Below are positions 6,687 to 13,856 of a DNA stretch of 32,123 bases, in pieces. The notes under the pieces were generated by a model, which saw only the letters and a program-made list of their open reading frames with translations, had not been told where the DNA came from and searched no databases. The position numbers were made by a program, and so were the translations under genes. Source of the stretch: Phenylobacterium sp. (GTDB lineage Bacteria > Pseudomonadota > Alphaproteobacteria > Caulobacterales > Caulobacteraceae); the NCBI RefSeq assembly GCF_016793225.1, contig NZ_JAEUMN010000185.1, positions 1 to 32,123 of the forward strand, in the 5' to 3' direction. How positions within the stretch are numbered: position 1 is the stretch's first letter; each line of letters starts with the position of its first letter.

Positions 6687-7846
6687 TGGCCGCTCCTCCC
6701 GGTCGTGGCCGCGGCGGGCGCGGGCGGTTGCGGCTGCGGCGCCGGGGCGACGGCGGCGTCGCGCGGGCGGAACACGTCCGGAGGCAGGATGATGGGCGCC
6801 GTCGCGCCCTTGGCGTCGATGACCACCTTGTTCGACGATTGCAGGATGCGCTGCATGCTCTCGATGTACAGCCGGTCACGAGTGACGCCGGGCGCGCGCC
6901 GGTACTCCGTGTAGATCTGGTTGAACCGGGCGGCCTCGCCCTGCGCCTCGCGCACGGCCTGCTCGCGATAGCCCATGGCGGCCTGGGTGATGCGGGCGGC
7001 GTCGCCCTTGGCCTCGTTCACGACCCGGTTGCGGTAGGTGTTGGCCTCGTTCACCGCGGAGTCGGCGTCCTGCTCGGCGCTCTGAACGTCGCGGAACGCG
7101 GCCACCACCTCGGGGGGCGGATTGGCGGCCCGGATCTGGACCTCGACGATGCTGATGCCGGCGCCCCAGCCGTCGAGCGCGCGTTGCATGACCTCGGCCG
7201 TCTGGCGCTGAACCTGGCCGCGGCCGGTGGAGATGATGGGCTGCAGCTCGGTGCGGCCCACGACCTCGCGCATGGCGCTCTCGGCCACGGCCTTCACGGC
7301 GGCCTCCGGATCGCGGGTGGCGAAGAGGTAGCGGGCCGGGTCGGCGATGCGCCAGGTGACGCTGAAGTCCACGTCCACGATCTGTTCGTCGCCGGTCAGC
7401 ATCAGGCTCTCGGCGGCGGCTTCGCCGCCGGCCGACGCGGCGCCGCCGACATCGGTGCGCTTGAGGCTGGTGACCGGCACCTTCTCCACCCGCTCGATGG
7501 GGAACGGCAGGTGGTAGCGCGGACCGGGGCTCTCGATGCGCGAGTAGGAGCCGAAGGTGAGCACCACCGCCTGCTCGTTCGGCTGCACCAGGTAGAAGCC
7601 CGAGGCCACCCAGACGGCGACGATGCCGCCGCCGATGAGGGACAGCAGCCGGCGATTCGGCGGACCGCCGTCGCCCCCGAACATGCCGCGCAGGCGCTCG
7701 TTCAGCTGCTCGAAGCCGCGGTTGAAATCAGGCCCGCCCGGCCGGCGCGGCCCGCCGCCCTGGGGGCGGCGGGGGCCGTCCCTGCGGTCATCGTTGTTGT
7801 TCGGGGAACCCCATGGCCCCGGGTTGGCGTTGTCGTTCCAGGGCAT
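6683..7846 (-). CDS. hflK: FtsH protease activity modulator HflK
   Basis: A 387-residue partner of HflC. The start MPWNDNANPGPWG is the conserved HflK N-terminus; the open frame continues upstream but without similarity. Residues about 1-65 are a cytoplasmic Gly/Pro/Asn/Arg-rich tail. A membrane segment lies at about 67-86 (LLSLIGGGIVAVWVASGFYL). Then come the band-7 domain (NEQAVVLTFGSYSRIESPGPRYHLPFPIE) and the long helical arm with YREQAVREAQGEAARFNQIYTEY. The C-terminus is Ala/Pro rich. It overlaps hflC by four bases. A heat-shock-like promoter about 90 bp upstream fits a role in membrane-protein quality control. Confidence 0.96.
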   Translation of the reverse strand: MPWNDNANPGPWGSPNNNDDRRDGPRRPQGGGPRRPGGPDFNRGFEQLNERLRGMFGGDGGPPNRRLLSLIGGGIVAVWVASGFYLVQPNEQAVVLTFGSYSRIESPGPRYHLPFPIERVEKVPVTSLKRTDVGGAASAGGEAAAESLMLTGDEQIVDVDFSVTWRIADPARYLFATRDPEAAVKAVAESAMREVVGRTELQPIISTGRGQVQRQTAEVMQRALDGWGAGISIVEVQIRAANPPPEVVAAFRDVQSAEQDADSAVNEANTYRNRVVNEAKGDAARITQAAMGYREQAVREAQGEAARFNQIYTEYRRAPGVTRDRLYIESMQRILQSSNKVVIDAKGATAPIILPPDVFRPRDAAVAPAPQPQPPAPAAATTGRSGQ

Positions 7847-7933
7847 CAGCCGGCGCGCGTGCTCAAAGCGGGTCTCAACTCTCCGACGGCAGTTCCGCCC
7901 CCTGCGGGCTTGTAAACCGACGCTGTCAGCCGG

Positions 7934-7963
7934 ATATGGGGCCCCCACCCACTCGATAGCAAG
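7934..7963 (-). promoter_or_regulatory. Sigma-32-like heat-shock promoter for hflKC
   Basis: Minus strand carries CTTGCTA (7963-7957), a 15-nt spacer, then CCCCATAT (7941-7934), which matches the sigma-32 -10 consensus CCCCATNT exactly; the -35 matches the CTTG core. This predicts a transcript start about 80 nt before the hflK ATG. The same 128-bp gap must also hold the divergent mrp promoter, for which I see no clear site. Confidence 0.45.
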
Positions 7964-7974
7964 ACCAGGGCGGC

Positions 7975-9120
7975 ATGAGCGAACCTCCAGGCCCCGATCG
8001 GACCGCCATCCTGCAGGCCCTCGACCGGGTGATCGATCCGAAGTCCGGCAAGGGCCTGACCAGCGCGGGCCTGGTGCGCGGCCTCGTCCTGCGCGGCGGG
8101 CGGGCGGCGTTCATGCTCGAGGTCGCGCCCGCCGACATCGACCTCTACCGGCCGGTCCGCGACAAGGCCGAGGGCGTGCTGGCCGAGATCGACGGCGTCG
8201 AGCTCGCCCAGGTGGTCCTGACGACCGAGCTTCAGGCTCCCTCGACGCCGCAGCTGCGCGTGTCGCCGCGCCGGGCGCCCGCGGCGGGCGCGGAGGCCCC
8301 GCGACCCCGGGCCCGCGTGGCCGAAGACCCGCAGGCGCAGCTCCACCCGATGGTCGACGCGGTCAAGCCGCCCCACGTGAAGCGGGTGATCGCCGTGGCG
8401 TCCGGGAAGGGCGGGGTCGGCAAGTCCACGGTCTCGGTCAACCTGGCCGCCGCCCTGGCGCGCCTGGGCAAGCGCGTGGGGCTGCTGGACGCCGACATCT
8501 ACGGCCCCTCGGCGCCGACCATGCTGGGAATCGACGGCGATCCCACCTTCGACGAGGAGAAGCGCCTGAACCCGATGGAGGCCCACGGCATCAAGGTGAT
8601 GTCCATCGGCTTCATCGTCGAGCCCGGCACGGCCAACATCTGGCGCGGGCCGATGGCCTCGTCGGCGCTCCGGACCCTCCTGAACTCCAACTGGGGGAGC
8701 GAGGCGGAGCCGCTGGACGTGCTGGTGATCGACCTGCCGCCCGGCACCGGGGACATCCAGCTGACCTTGGTCCAGAAGCTGAAGATGGACGGCGTGGTGA
8801 TCGTCTCCACGCCGCAGGAGATCGCCCTGATCGACGCGCGGCGGGCGGCGGCGATGTTCGACCGGACCGGCGCGCCGATCCTGGGCGTGGTGGAGAACAT
8901 GGCCTACTTCGTCGACTCCTCGGGGGTGCGGGCGCCGATCTTCGGCACGGGCGGGGCGAAGGCCGAGGCCGAGCGCCTGGGCGTGCCGCTGCTGGCGGAG
9001 ATCCCGATCGAGGTGGCGTTGCGCGAGGCCTGCGACCTGGGCAAGCCGCTGGTGGCGCAAACCACCGAGAGCGCGGCGGCGCAGGCGTTCCTGGCGCTGG
9101 CCGGGAAGGTCGGCGGCTGA
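7975..9120 (+). CDS. mrp: Mrp/ApbC-family P-loop ATPase (iron-sulfur carrier family)
   Basis: A 381-residue protein with an N-terminal MIP18/DUF59-like domain (about 1-95), a Pro/Ala-rich linker, and a Mrp/NBP35-type ATPase domain. The deviant Walker A is GKGGVGKST at 144-152, followed by LLDADIYGPSAPTMLG, NIWRGPMASSALRTLL and DLPPGTGDIQLTL. The family carries and transfers iron-sulfur clusters as a dimer bridged by a CxxC pair. Here the position after VENMAYF, where CPxC is usual, reads VDSSG, and the whole protein has one cysteine (REACDLG). Cluster binding by the usual route is therefore doubtful. Loss of this pair is familiar in alphaproteobacterial Mrp proteins. It is divergent from hflK and nearly abuts the convergent transporter gene (4 bp). 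Confidence 0.93.
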   Translation: MSEPPGPDRTAILQALDRVIDPKSGKGLTSAGLVRGLVLRGGRAAFMLEVAPADIDLYRPVRDKAEGVLAEIDGVELAQVVLTTELQAPSTPQLRVSPRRAPAAGAEAPRPRARVAEDPQAQLHPMVDAVKPPHVKRVIAVASGKGGVGKSTVSVNLAAALARLGKRVGLLDADIYGPSAPTMLGIDGDPTFDEEKRLNPMEAHGIKVMSIGFIVEPGTANIWRGPMASSALRTLLNSNWGSEAEPLDVLVIDLPPGTGDIQLTLVQKLKMDGVVIVSTPQEIALIDARRAAAMFDRTGAPILGVVENMAYFVDSSGVRAPIFGTGGAKAEAERLGVPLLAEIPIEVALREACDLGKPLVAQTTESAAAQAFLALAGKVGG

Positions 9121-9124
9121 GCCG

Positions 9125-10552
9125 TCAGTCGCGTCGCGGCGGCGGGGCCTCTTCGCCGGTGAGGCTTTCCACGCCCGCACCCGCCAGCATCGCGGCCTCG
9201 CGGGCGTCCAACTGGCGGCGGGTCTCGGCCGCGCGCGCGGGGGTGAGGCCGTAGCCCAGCAGGACGAGCGCGCCGAGCGAGACGAACACGATCGGCCCCG
9301 CGACGAACACCAGCATCAGCGACCGGACGGCCTCGGGCGTGTTCCTGTCGCCCAGCTGCGGGTCGTAGCCCGTCTGCCCCAGCACCCAGAAGGTGAGCGC
9401 GATCCCGACGCCCGCGGCCACCTTGTTGGTGAGCGTGGTCAGCGCGTAGAGCAGGCCGCCGCGCTCCTTGCCCTGGCGCAGGCGCATCTCGTCGGCCACG
9501 TCGGCGGTCATGGCCCGGGTCAGGACGTTGAAGCTCGCCGCGAAGAAGCCGGTGAAGAACAGGGTCGGCGCCGAGGCCAGGAGCACGCCCTTGGGCAGGA
9601 GCGGCAGGCTGACCAGCAGGAGGGAGTAGAGGATCGCCGAGGCGATCACGGCCCGGTGCTTGCCGATGCGGGTGGCCACCCAGGCGAGGCTGGGCGCGCC
9701 CGCGATCCCGGCGACGATGTAGATCAGCAGCAGGATGTTCGCCTGACCAGACGTGAAGCCCATGTAGTCGCGGGAGTAGAAGAGGTAGAGCGCGGCCATC
9801 CAGCCGGGGCCCAGCCCGAGCGCGAGGTCGGCGACGATCACCCGGAACATGTTGCGGTCGAACACCAGCTCGACGTAGTCGCGCAGCCGGAAACGGGCGC
9901 CGGGCGCATCGCGCATCACCCGTTCGGGCGTGCGCCAGATCACCAGCAGGACCGCGAGGGGCGCCAGCGCGATCAGGTACCAGATCATCGCCCGGATCGC
10001 CTGGGCGTCGGTGTAGCCCAGCTGCTCCATCACGATGGGGAACAGCAGCACGCTCACGGCGCCGGCGACGCCCACCGCCGTGATCACCCCGAACAGGCGC
10101 GCGCGGTCGTTGTACGAGGCCGCCAGCGTCGAGGCCCATGCCGAATGCGACAGGAGCAGCATCGAGGAGCCCAGGTACATCACGAGCAGGAAGGCCACGA
10201 GGCCGCCCGTGCCGACCGAGCTGTCGGCCTGCAGCAGCAGGAACAGACCGGCCATGAGGAAGGGCGCGCCGAGCAGGGTCCAGACCCGATAGCGGCCCCA
10301 GCGGGTGGTGGTGCGGTCCATGGCCAGGCCCAGCGCGGGCTCGATCGGCACGTCGATGGCGCGAGCCAGCGCGAAGGCGGCGCCGACGACCGCGAGCTCC
10401 ACCCCGAGGCTGGCGGCGAAATAGGCCGGCAGGTGCACCGAGACCGCGATCCCCAGCGCGCTCAGCGGCAGGCTGGTGGCGGCGAACGCGAGCGACAGGC
10501 CGAGGGAGAGGCGCTGGGGCGACGGGCCGGCCGGGGCCATGGGGCTCGCCAT
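9125..10552 (-). CDS. MFS transporter, GPH (glycoside-pentoside-hexuronide):cation symporter family, copy 1
   Basis: About 475 residues with 12 predicted membrane segments. The GPH pattern is clear: a D-x-P-I-E-P-A-L-G...MDRTTTRWGRYRVW loop after the second segment (family form DP..G..sDRT.TRWGRyRPw), and LGPGWMAALYLFYSRDYMGF near the middle. Members import sugars or glycosides with H+ or Na+; the substrate is not readable. I chose the Met at 10552, which leaves a 10-bp gap after the upstream gene. Starts at 10600 (GTG, overlapping that gene) and 10540 are possible, and none has a strong ribosome-binding site. The C-terminal cytoplasmic helix (ARAAETRRQLDARE) is also found in copy 2, so the pair arose by tandem duplication. 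Confidence 0.85.
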   Translation of the reverse strand: MASPMAPAGPSPQRLSLGLSLAFAATSLPLSALGIAVSVHLPAYFAASLGVELAVVGAAFALARAIDVPIEPALGLAMDRTTTRWGRYRVWTLLGAPFLMAGLFLLLQADSSVGTGGLVAFLLVMYLGSSMLLLSHSAWASTLAASYNDRARLFGVITAVGVAGAVSVLLFPIVMEQLGYTDAQAIRAMIWYLIALAPLAVLLVIWRTPERVMRDAPGARFRLRDYVELVFDRNMFRVIVADLALGLGPGWMAALYLFYSRDYMGFTSGQANILLLIYIVAGIAGAPSLAWVATRIGKHRAVIASAILYSLLLVSLPLLPKGVLLASAPTLFFTGFFAASFNVLTRAMTADVADEMRLRQGKERGGLLYALTTLTNKVAAGVGIALTFWVLGQTGYDPQLGDRNTPEAVRSLMLVFVAGPIVFVSLGALVLLGYGLTPARAAETRRQLDAREAAMLAGAGVESLTGEEAPPPRRD

Positions 10553-10562
10553 GCGGTGCGGT

Positions 10563-11990
10563 TCAGGACGGACGGCTGCCGGCAGGGCCGAGATCGACAC
10601 CGGTGAGCGCCTCGGCGGCGGCGGCGGGGTCGGTCACGCTGGCGTCGCGGAGCTCCAGCTGGCGGCGGATCTCGGCGTGGCGCTCGGCCGACAGTTTGTA
10701 GCCGATGAAGCAGGCGCCGGCGGCCATGACGAAGACGATGGGGCCGATGATGTAGGCGAGCTCCAGCCCCAGGATGGCCTCGGGCGTGTTGGAGACGTTG
10801 ATCCCCACCTTGTAGCCGACCAGCGCGAGCACGTTGAAGGTCAGGAAGATGGCGGCGGCCGAGGCCAGCTTCGAGGTGGCGGTGATGCCGGCGTACATCA
10901 GTCCCATCCACTCGCGCCCGCTGTCGAGCCTCAGCTCGTCGGCGATGTCGGCGCAGATCGCGCGGATCATGACGGTGAAGCCGGCCGCCATCGCGCCGAC
11001 GGCGAACATCAGGGGCGCGAAGACGGCGAAGTTCCCCTTGGGCAGGAAGGGCAGGGCCATGAGGCCCACCGAGTAGGCGGTGGTGGCGAGCAGGAAGGCC
11101 ACGTGCTTGCTGAGCCGGTTGGCCAGCCAGGCCGCGAACGGCGCGCCCACGAAGCCCGCCGCCACGTAGATCAGCAGCAGCAGGTTGGCGGCGGCGGTGT
11201 CGAAGCCGCGGCTGTCCTTGAAGTAGAAGAGGTAGAGGGCCGCCATCCAGCCGGGGCCCAGGGTGACCAGGAGGTCGGCGGCCAGGAGCCGGACCACGTT
11301 GCCGCGCGTGAGCAGCTGGGCGTAGTCCTTGAGCGTGAAGTGGCCGGGATGGTCCTGGGCGATCCGCTCGGGGGAGGTCAGCACCACGAGCAGGCAGGTG
11401 ACCGCGGCGCTGCCGATGATGAACCAGATCATGGCGCGGACGCCCTCGGCGTCGCTGTAGCCCTGCTGGCTCATGAAGATCGGGATCAGCAGCACGGCCA
11501 TGGAGCCGACGACGCCCAGCGCCGTGAAGGCCCCGAAGACGCGGGAGCGCTCCTTGTAGGTGGAGGCGAGGCGGCCGGCCCAGGCCAGGTGCGACAGGAA
11601 CACCCCCGAATAACCGAGGTACATGATCAGGAGCCAGACGCCGAGGTAGAGCGCGCCGACGCCCGGGTTCGACGACAGCAGCATGTAGAAGCCGAGCATC
11701 AGGACGGGCGCGCCCGCCGCCATCCAGACCCGGTAGCGGCCGAACCGGGTGCGCGTACGGTCCATGGCGAGGCCCATGGCGGTGTCGATGGGGATGTCGA
11801 CGAAGCGGACCAGGGCGAAGACGGTGCCGACGACGGCGAGCGACAGGCCGAGCTCGGAGGCGAAGTAGCGCGGCAGGTGGACCGTGGCGGCCAGGACCAG
11901 GGCGCCGATGGGGATCGACGCGCTGGCGAACACCATCACGCGGGCGAAGGAAAGAGGCCCGCCCGCTGCGCCTGATCCTGAAGTCGACAC
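10563..11990 (-). CDS. MFS transporter, GPH:cation symporter family, copy 2
   Basis: A 475-residue paralogue of the downstream gene with the same layout: VDIPIDTAMGLAMDRTRTRFGRYRVW, LGPGWMAALYLFYFKDSRGF, and a C-terminal AERHAEIRRQLELRDASVTD helix. Twelve membrane segments are expected. The GTG at 11990 is chosen because GGGGAG lies about 9 nt upstream and the frame before it has no transporter-like content, although it stays open to about 12224. It is first in a two-gene operon; the second gene starts about 10 bp after its stop. A 20-bp site shared with the ABC-exporter operon lies about 95 bp upstream. Possible substrates are oligosaccharides or glycosides; transport direction is assumed from the family. 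Confidence 0.86.
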   Translation of the reverse strand: MSTSGSGAAGGPLSFARVMVFASASIPIGALVLAATVHLPRYFASELGLSLAVVGTVFALVRFVDIPIDTAMGLAMDRTRTRFGRYRVWMAAGAPVLMLGFYMLLSSNPGVGALYLGVWLLIMYLGYSGVFLSHLAWAGRLASTYKERSRVFGAFTALGVVGSMAVLLIPIFMSQQGYSDAEGVRAMIWFIIGSAAVTCLLVVLTSPERIAQDHPGHFTLKDYAQLLTRGNVVRLLAADLLVTLGPGWMAALYLFYFKDSRGFDTAAANLLLLIYVAAGFVGAPFAAWLANRLSKHVAFLLATTAYSVGLMALPFLPKGNFAVFAPLMFAVGAMAAGFTVMIRAICADIADELRLDSGREWMGLMYAGITATSKLASAAAIFLTFNVLALVGYKVGINVSNTPEAILGLELAYIIGPIVFVMAAGACFIGYKLSAERHAEIRRQLELRDASVTDPAAAAEALTGVDLGPAGSRPS

Positions 11991-12084
11991 CTGACCTTGC
12001 TCCCCTTGAACGACGCGCCTCTTTCGTCGGGCGCTCGGTCCGCGAGTTAGGCTTGAGCCCGGGCGCGCCCGCAAGCGGATTCGG

Positions 12085-12104
12085 GTTACATCGCTGAAAG
12101 GGAG
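12085..12104. promoter_or_regulatory. Candidate operator shared with the ABC exporter operon
   Basis: The plus strand reads GTTACATCGCTGAAAGGGAG. It matches the site at 17847-17866 at 17 of 20 positions. Read on the minus strand, it lies about 95 bp before the GTG of the first GPH transporter. The other copy is a TTAC-N6-GTAA palindrome; this one is degenerate in one half (TTTC-N6-GTAA on the minus strand). It may be a TetR-type operator or a shared promoter element. Confidence 0.35.
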
Positions 12105-12116
12105 CGCGGCGGGCGT

Positions 12117-12615
12117 ACCAGTTCTTCGGCTACAAATCCCGCGGGTCAGCTCGTCGCGAACGAGCAGAAGTCGGAGCAGTACGTCTGGAGCGGACAGCCG
12201 ACGACGACGATCAACGACGCGCATGACCAGCTCAATCGCGACGCGGCCATCGCGGCGGCGTCCGGCTACGACTCCAACGGGAATCTGACCTCCGACGGGA
12301 CGCGCACCTTCATCTACGACTCGTTTCTGGAAGTTTCTGCGACAGGCGCCGTTGGCGTCGGAGCGGCAGCGACTGCAACAGCCGCACCGATTTCGGTGTT
12401 GCGGATGGCGCGCCGCAACGGCAAGGATAAGTTACAGGGTTCGTAGTAGTAACGGGGGCGCGGGTCCCACTGGTAACGTGGCGGGATAGTTATTTCCTTC
12501 TCAAGGCACGGTGTATCCGGAGTTATCTCGTCGATTCGGTGTGGGCGTTGGCCTTCATTCAGGCGCAGATGCAACATTCACAGGAACAGTAACTTTTGCT
12601 TTCTTGAACAGGTGA
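12117..12615 (+). pseudogene. Rhs/YD-repeat protein remnant
   Basis: Codons in one plus-strand frame (12117-12446) read ATNPAGQLVANEQ...YVWSG, then DAHDQLNRDAAIAAASGYDSNGNLTSDGTR and FIYDS. The GYDSNGNLTSDGT block is the hallmark of Rhs/YD-repeat shells. There is no start codon or signal for a complete gene, the shell is cut to roughly 70 residues, and after FIYDS the usual ENRL is missing, suggesting an internal deletion. The frame ends at TAG 12444. A different frame (to TGA 12613) continues protein-like, ending in FGVGVGLHSGADATF...VTFAFLNR, but holds an internal TAG. I read this as a decayed Rhs or polymorphic-toxin C-terminus with a frameshift and a stop. The N-terminal edge of the remnant is uncertain. 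Confidence 0.62.
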
Positions 12616-12622
12616 TTTGCAG

Positions 12623-12880
12623 TTGCGCAAGAGAAACATAATATTGTCTCAAGTTGCCGAGGTTAATTTGTGGATCGGCGCTTCGACAACATTGATTTCG
12701 GCCATATTCTGTTGGATCCCTGTTCTCGGCCCATTAACAATGCACGGAGAAGTGGTGCCTTTGAGGAGGGCTTCAATATTTGGCATCACAAGTGTCGTTT
12801 TTCTAGGCGCTTCCGGTGTGCAAGTGGGGCTAGCGACGCACCTTCGCAAAATCCGGAAGCTGAAATCTAAGCCGAAGTAA
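12623..12880 (+). CDS. Small two-TM membrane protein in the Rhs remnant island
   Basis: An 85-residue protein I do not recognise. Two hydrophobic segments are visible: roughly residues 15-35 (WIGASTTLISAIFCWIPVL) and 48-68 (ASIFGITSVVFLGASGVQVGL). Both ends are basic (MRKRN at the start, RKIRKLKSKPK at the end), so both termini are probably cytoplasmic. The TTG at 12623 is preferred because AGGTGA lies 7 nt upstream; another TTG at 12617 is too close to it. That ribosome-binding site overlaps the end of the broken Rhs frame, suggesting the two were once coupled. Base composition is clearly less GC-rich than the surroundings. Position right after an Rhs tip is where immunity genes lie, but that role is inference. 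Confidence 0.5.
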   Translation: MRKRNIILSQVAEVNLWIGASTTLISAIFCWIPVLGPLTMHGEVVPLRRASIFGITSVVFLGASGVQVGLATHLRKIRKLKSKPK

Positions 12881-12932
12881 GATCCGAGGAGAATGTAAAG
12901 GCTTTAGAAGCAGTGGTAGAAATCCTAAAGGC

Positions 12933-13139
12933 ATGCGAGCAATATTGATGTCCAAGTTTGATATACTGAGATCTGATCTAATCGCGCTTCTAGTTGTGAT
13001 AGCAACTAATTCTGCTCTATTTGTTGGGTTGTTTGGAGTTGGCTTCCCGCGTTCTTCGTGGGCATTCTTTGGGTTCGTATGTCTAATGGTGATTCTGACA
13101 ACTGCCTTCGTTCGGAATTACCTTCGACGCCGACCCTGA
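12933..13139 (+). CDS. Small membrane protein, function unknown
   Basis: A 68-residue frame with two hydrophobic stretches: residues about 16-37 (LIALLVVIATNSALFVGLFGVG) and 42-60 (WAFFGFVCLMVILTTAFV), ending in RNYLRRRP. I do not recognise the family. The ATG at 12933 is preceded by AAAGG with very short spacing; the Met six codons in (12948) is an alternative. Like its neighbour, it lies in DNA of lower GC than the rest of the window and may be imported. It could be an immunity-like membrane protein or a chance frame in a decaying island. Confidence 0.38.
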   Translation: MRAILMSKFDILRSDLIALLVVIATNSALFVGLFGVGFPRSSWAFFGFVCLMVILTTAFVRNYLRRRP

Positions 13140-13258
13140 GAGTGGCGGCCAGGCAAGCTCGAACGGGCAGCTCCATCTGCTGACGGGATCGACGAGTATA
13201 CGTGAGTTATCGGATCCGAGGCGGCTAACAAGAACGCTACTGGGCCGAGAGGGTGTTG

Positions 13259-13813
13259 ATGAGTTCGAGCGGAGGGACTCTTCGCATCGTTGTGGCGGCG
13301 GCGGTTCTGTTGCTGTGTGCAGCCTTGGCGATTGATCTACTGCTCCAGCAATGGCCACGCCCCGACGGGGTGCCGCACGGCGTTGACGCCCGGTTTTCGC
13401 CGCTGGAGGGCCTGACTTGGGACTGGTGCGAAGATACCCCTTCCGGCAGCATCCGTTGGCATGCCGATGAGGATCGCCCGCTTACGCTCTTACTCTACGC
13501 TGGCGCTCACTGTACGAACATCCGCCGAGCTAATGGCAGAGTCGTGTTGTCGGATTGGGCCGGGCGACTGACCTTTCCACTCCCTTCATACGACGGTGTT
13601 GGTGACAGGTGTCCGGTTGAGATCACGCAAACACTGCGCACCGAGATGCTCAACGTGGCATTGGAAGCAAGAGCGACAGAGCGTGACGATGCGCGATTGC
13701 GCGCTCTCCTTGCGACAGCTCGATCGCTCAGCGCTCTCGACGAGGATACGAAGTTGGTTACCTCGCCTAGCGGATGGTCATGCGTAGCGTTGCCCACAGG
13801 GCCGACCAATTGA
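13259..13813 (+). CDS. Hypothetical membrane-anchored or exported protein
   Basis: A 184-residue protein without a family I recognise. A strong hydrophobic segment at about residues 9-28 (RIVVAAAVLLLCAALAIDLLL) acts as a signal anchor or signal peptide. The rest is soluble, with four cysteines (in WDWCED, GAHCTN, GDRCPVE and GWSCVA) that could form two disulfides outside the cytoplasm. The ATG at 13259 has GAGAGG six bases upstream, which decides it over the in-frame GTG at 13253. GC content is intermediate between the AT-richer island and the host genes. It is the last gene of the Rhs-linked island and convergent with the SDR gene, with a GC hairpin between them. Confidence 0.6.
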   Translation: MSSSGGTLRIVVAAAVLLLCAALAIDLLLQQWPRPDGVPHGVDARFSPLEGLTWDWCEDTPSGSIRWHADEDRPLTLLLYAGAHCTNIRRANGRVVLSDWAGRLTFPLPSYDGVGDRCPVEITQTLRTEMLNVALEARATERDDARLRALLATARSLSALDEDTKLVTSPSGWSCVALPTGPTN

Positions 13814-13819
13814 GTCATC

Positions 13820-13839
13820 GGCGGCGCCGGGGCGCCGCC
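13820..13839. terminator. Bidirectional GC hairpin between convergent genes
   Basis: A perfect 9-bp stem (GGCGGCGCC/GGCGCCGCC) with a 2-nt centre lies between the stop codons of two convergent genes. There is no T-run. It could end both transcripts with Rho, or simply stabilise their 3' ends. Confidence 0.4.
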
Positions 13840-13856
13840 GTCCTCGCGGCGGCCGG

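Noticed and set aside
12314-12577. Minus-strand 87-codon frame opposite the Rhs tail
   Set aside because: It is the complement of the YD-repeat-derived frame, has no family likeness, and is less convincing than the plus-strand remnant.
13140-13258. Extension of the Rhs island as a further coding fragment (frame with QASSNGQLHLLTGSTSI)
   Set aside because: It is open but short, lacks a start with a ribosome-binding site and shows no recognisable motif; I list no gene there.
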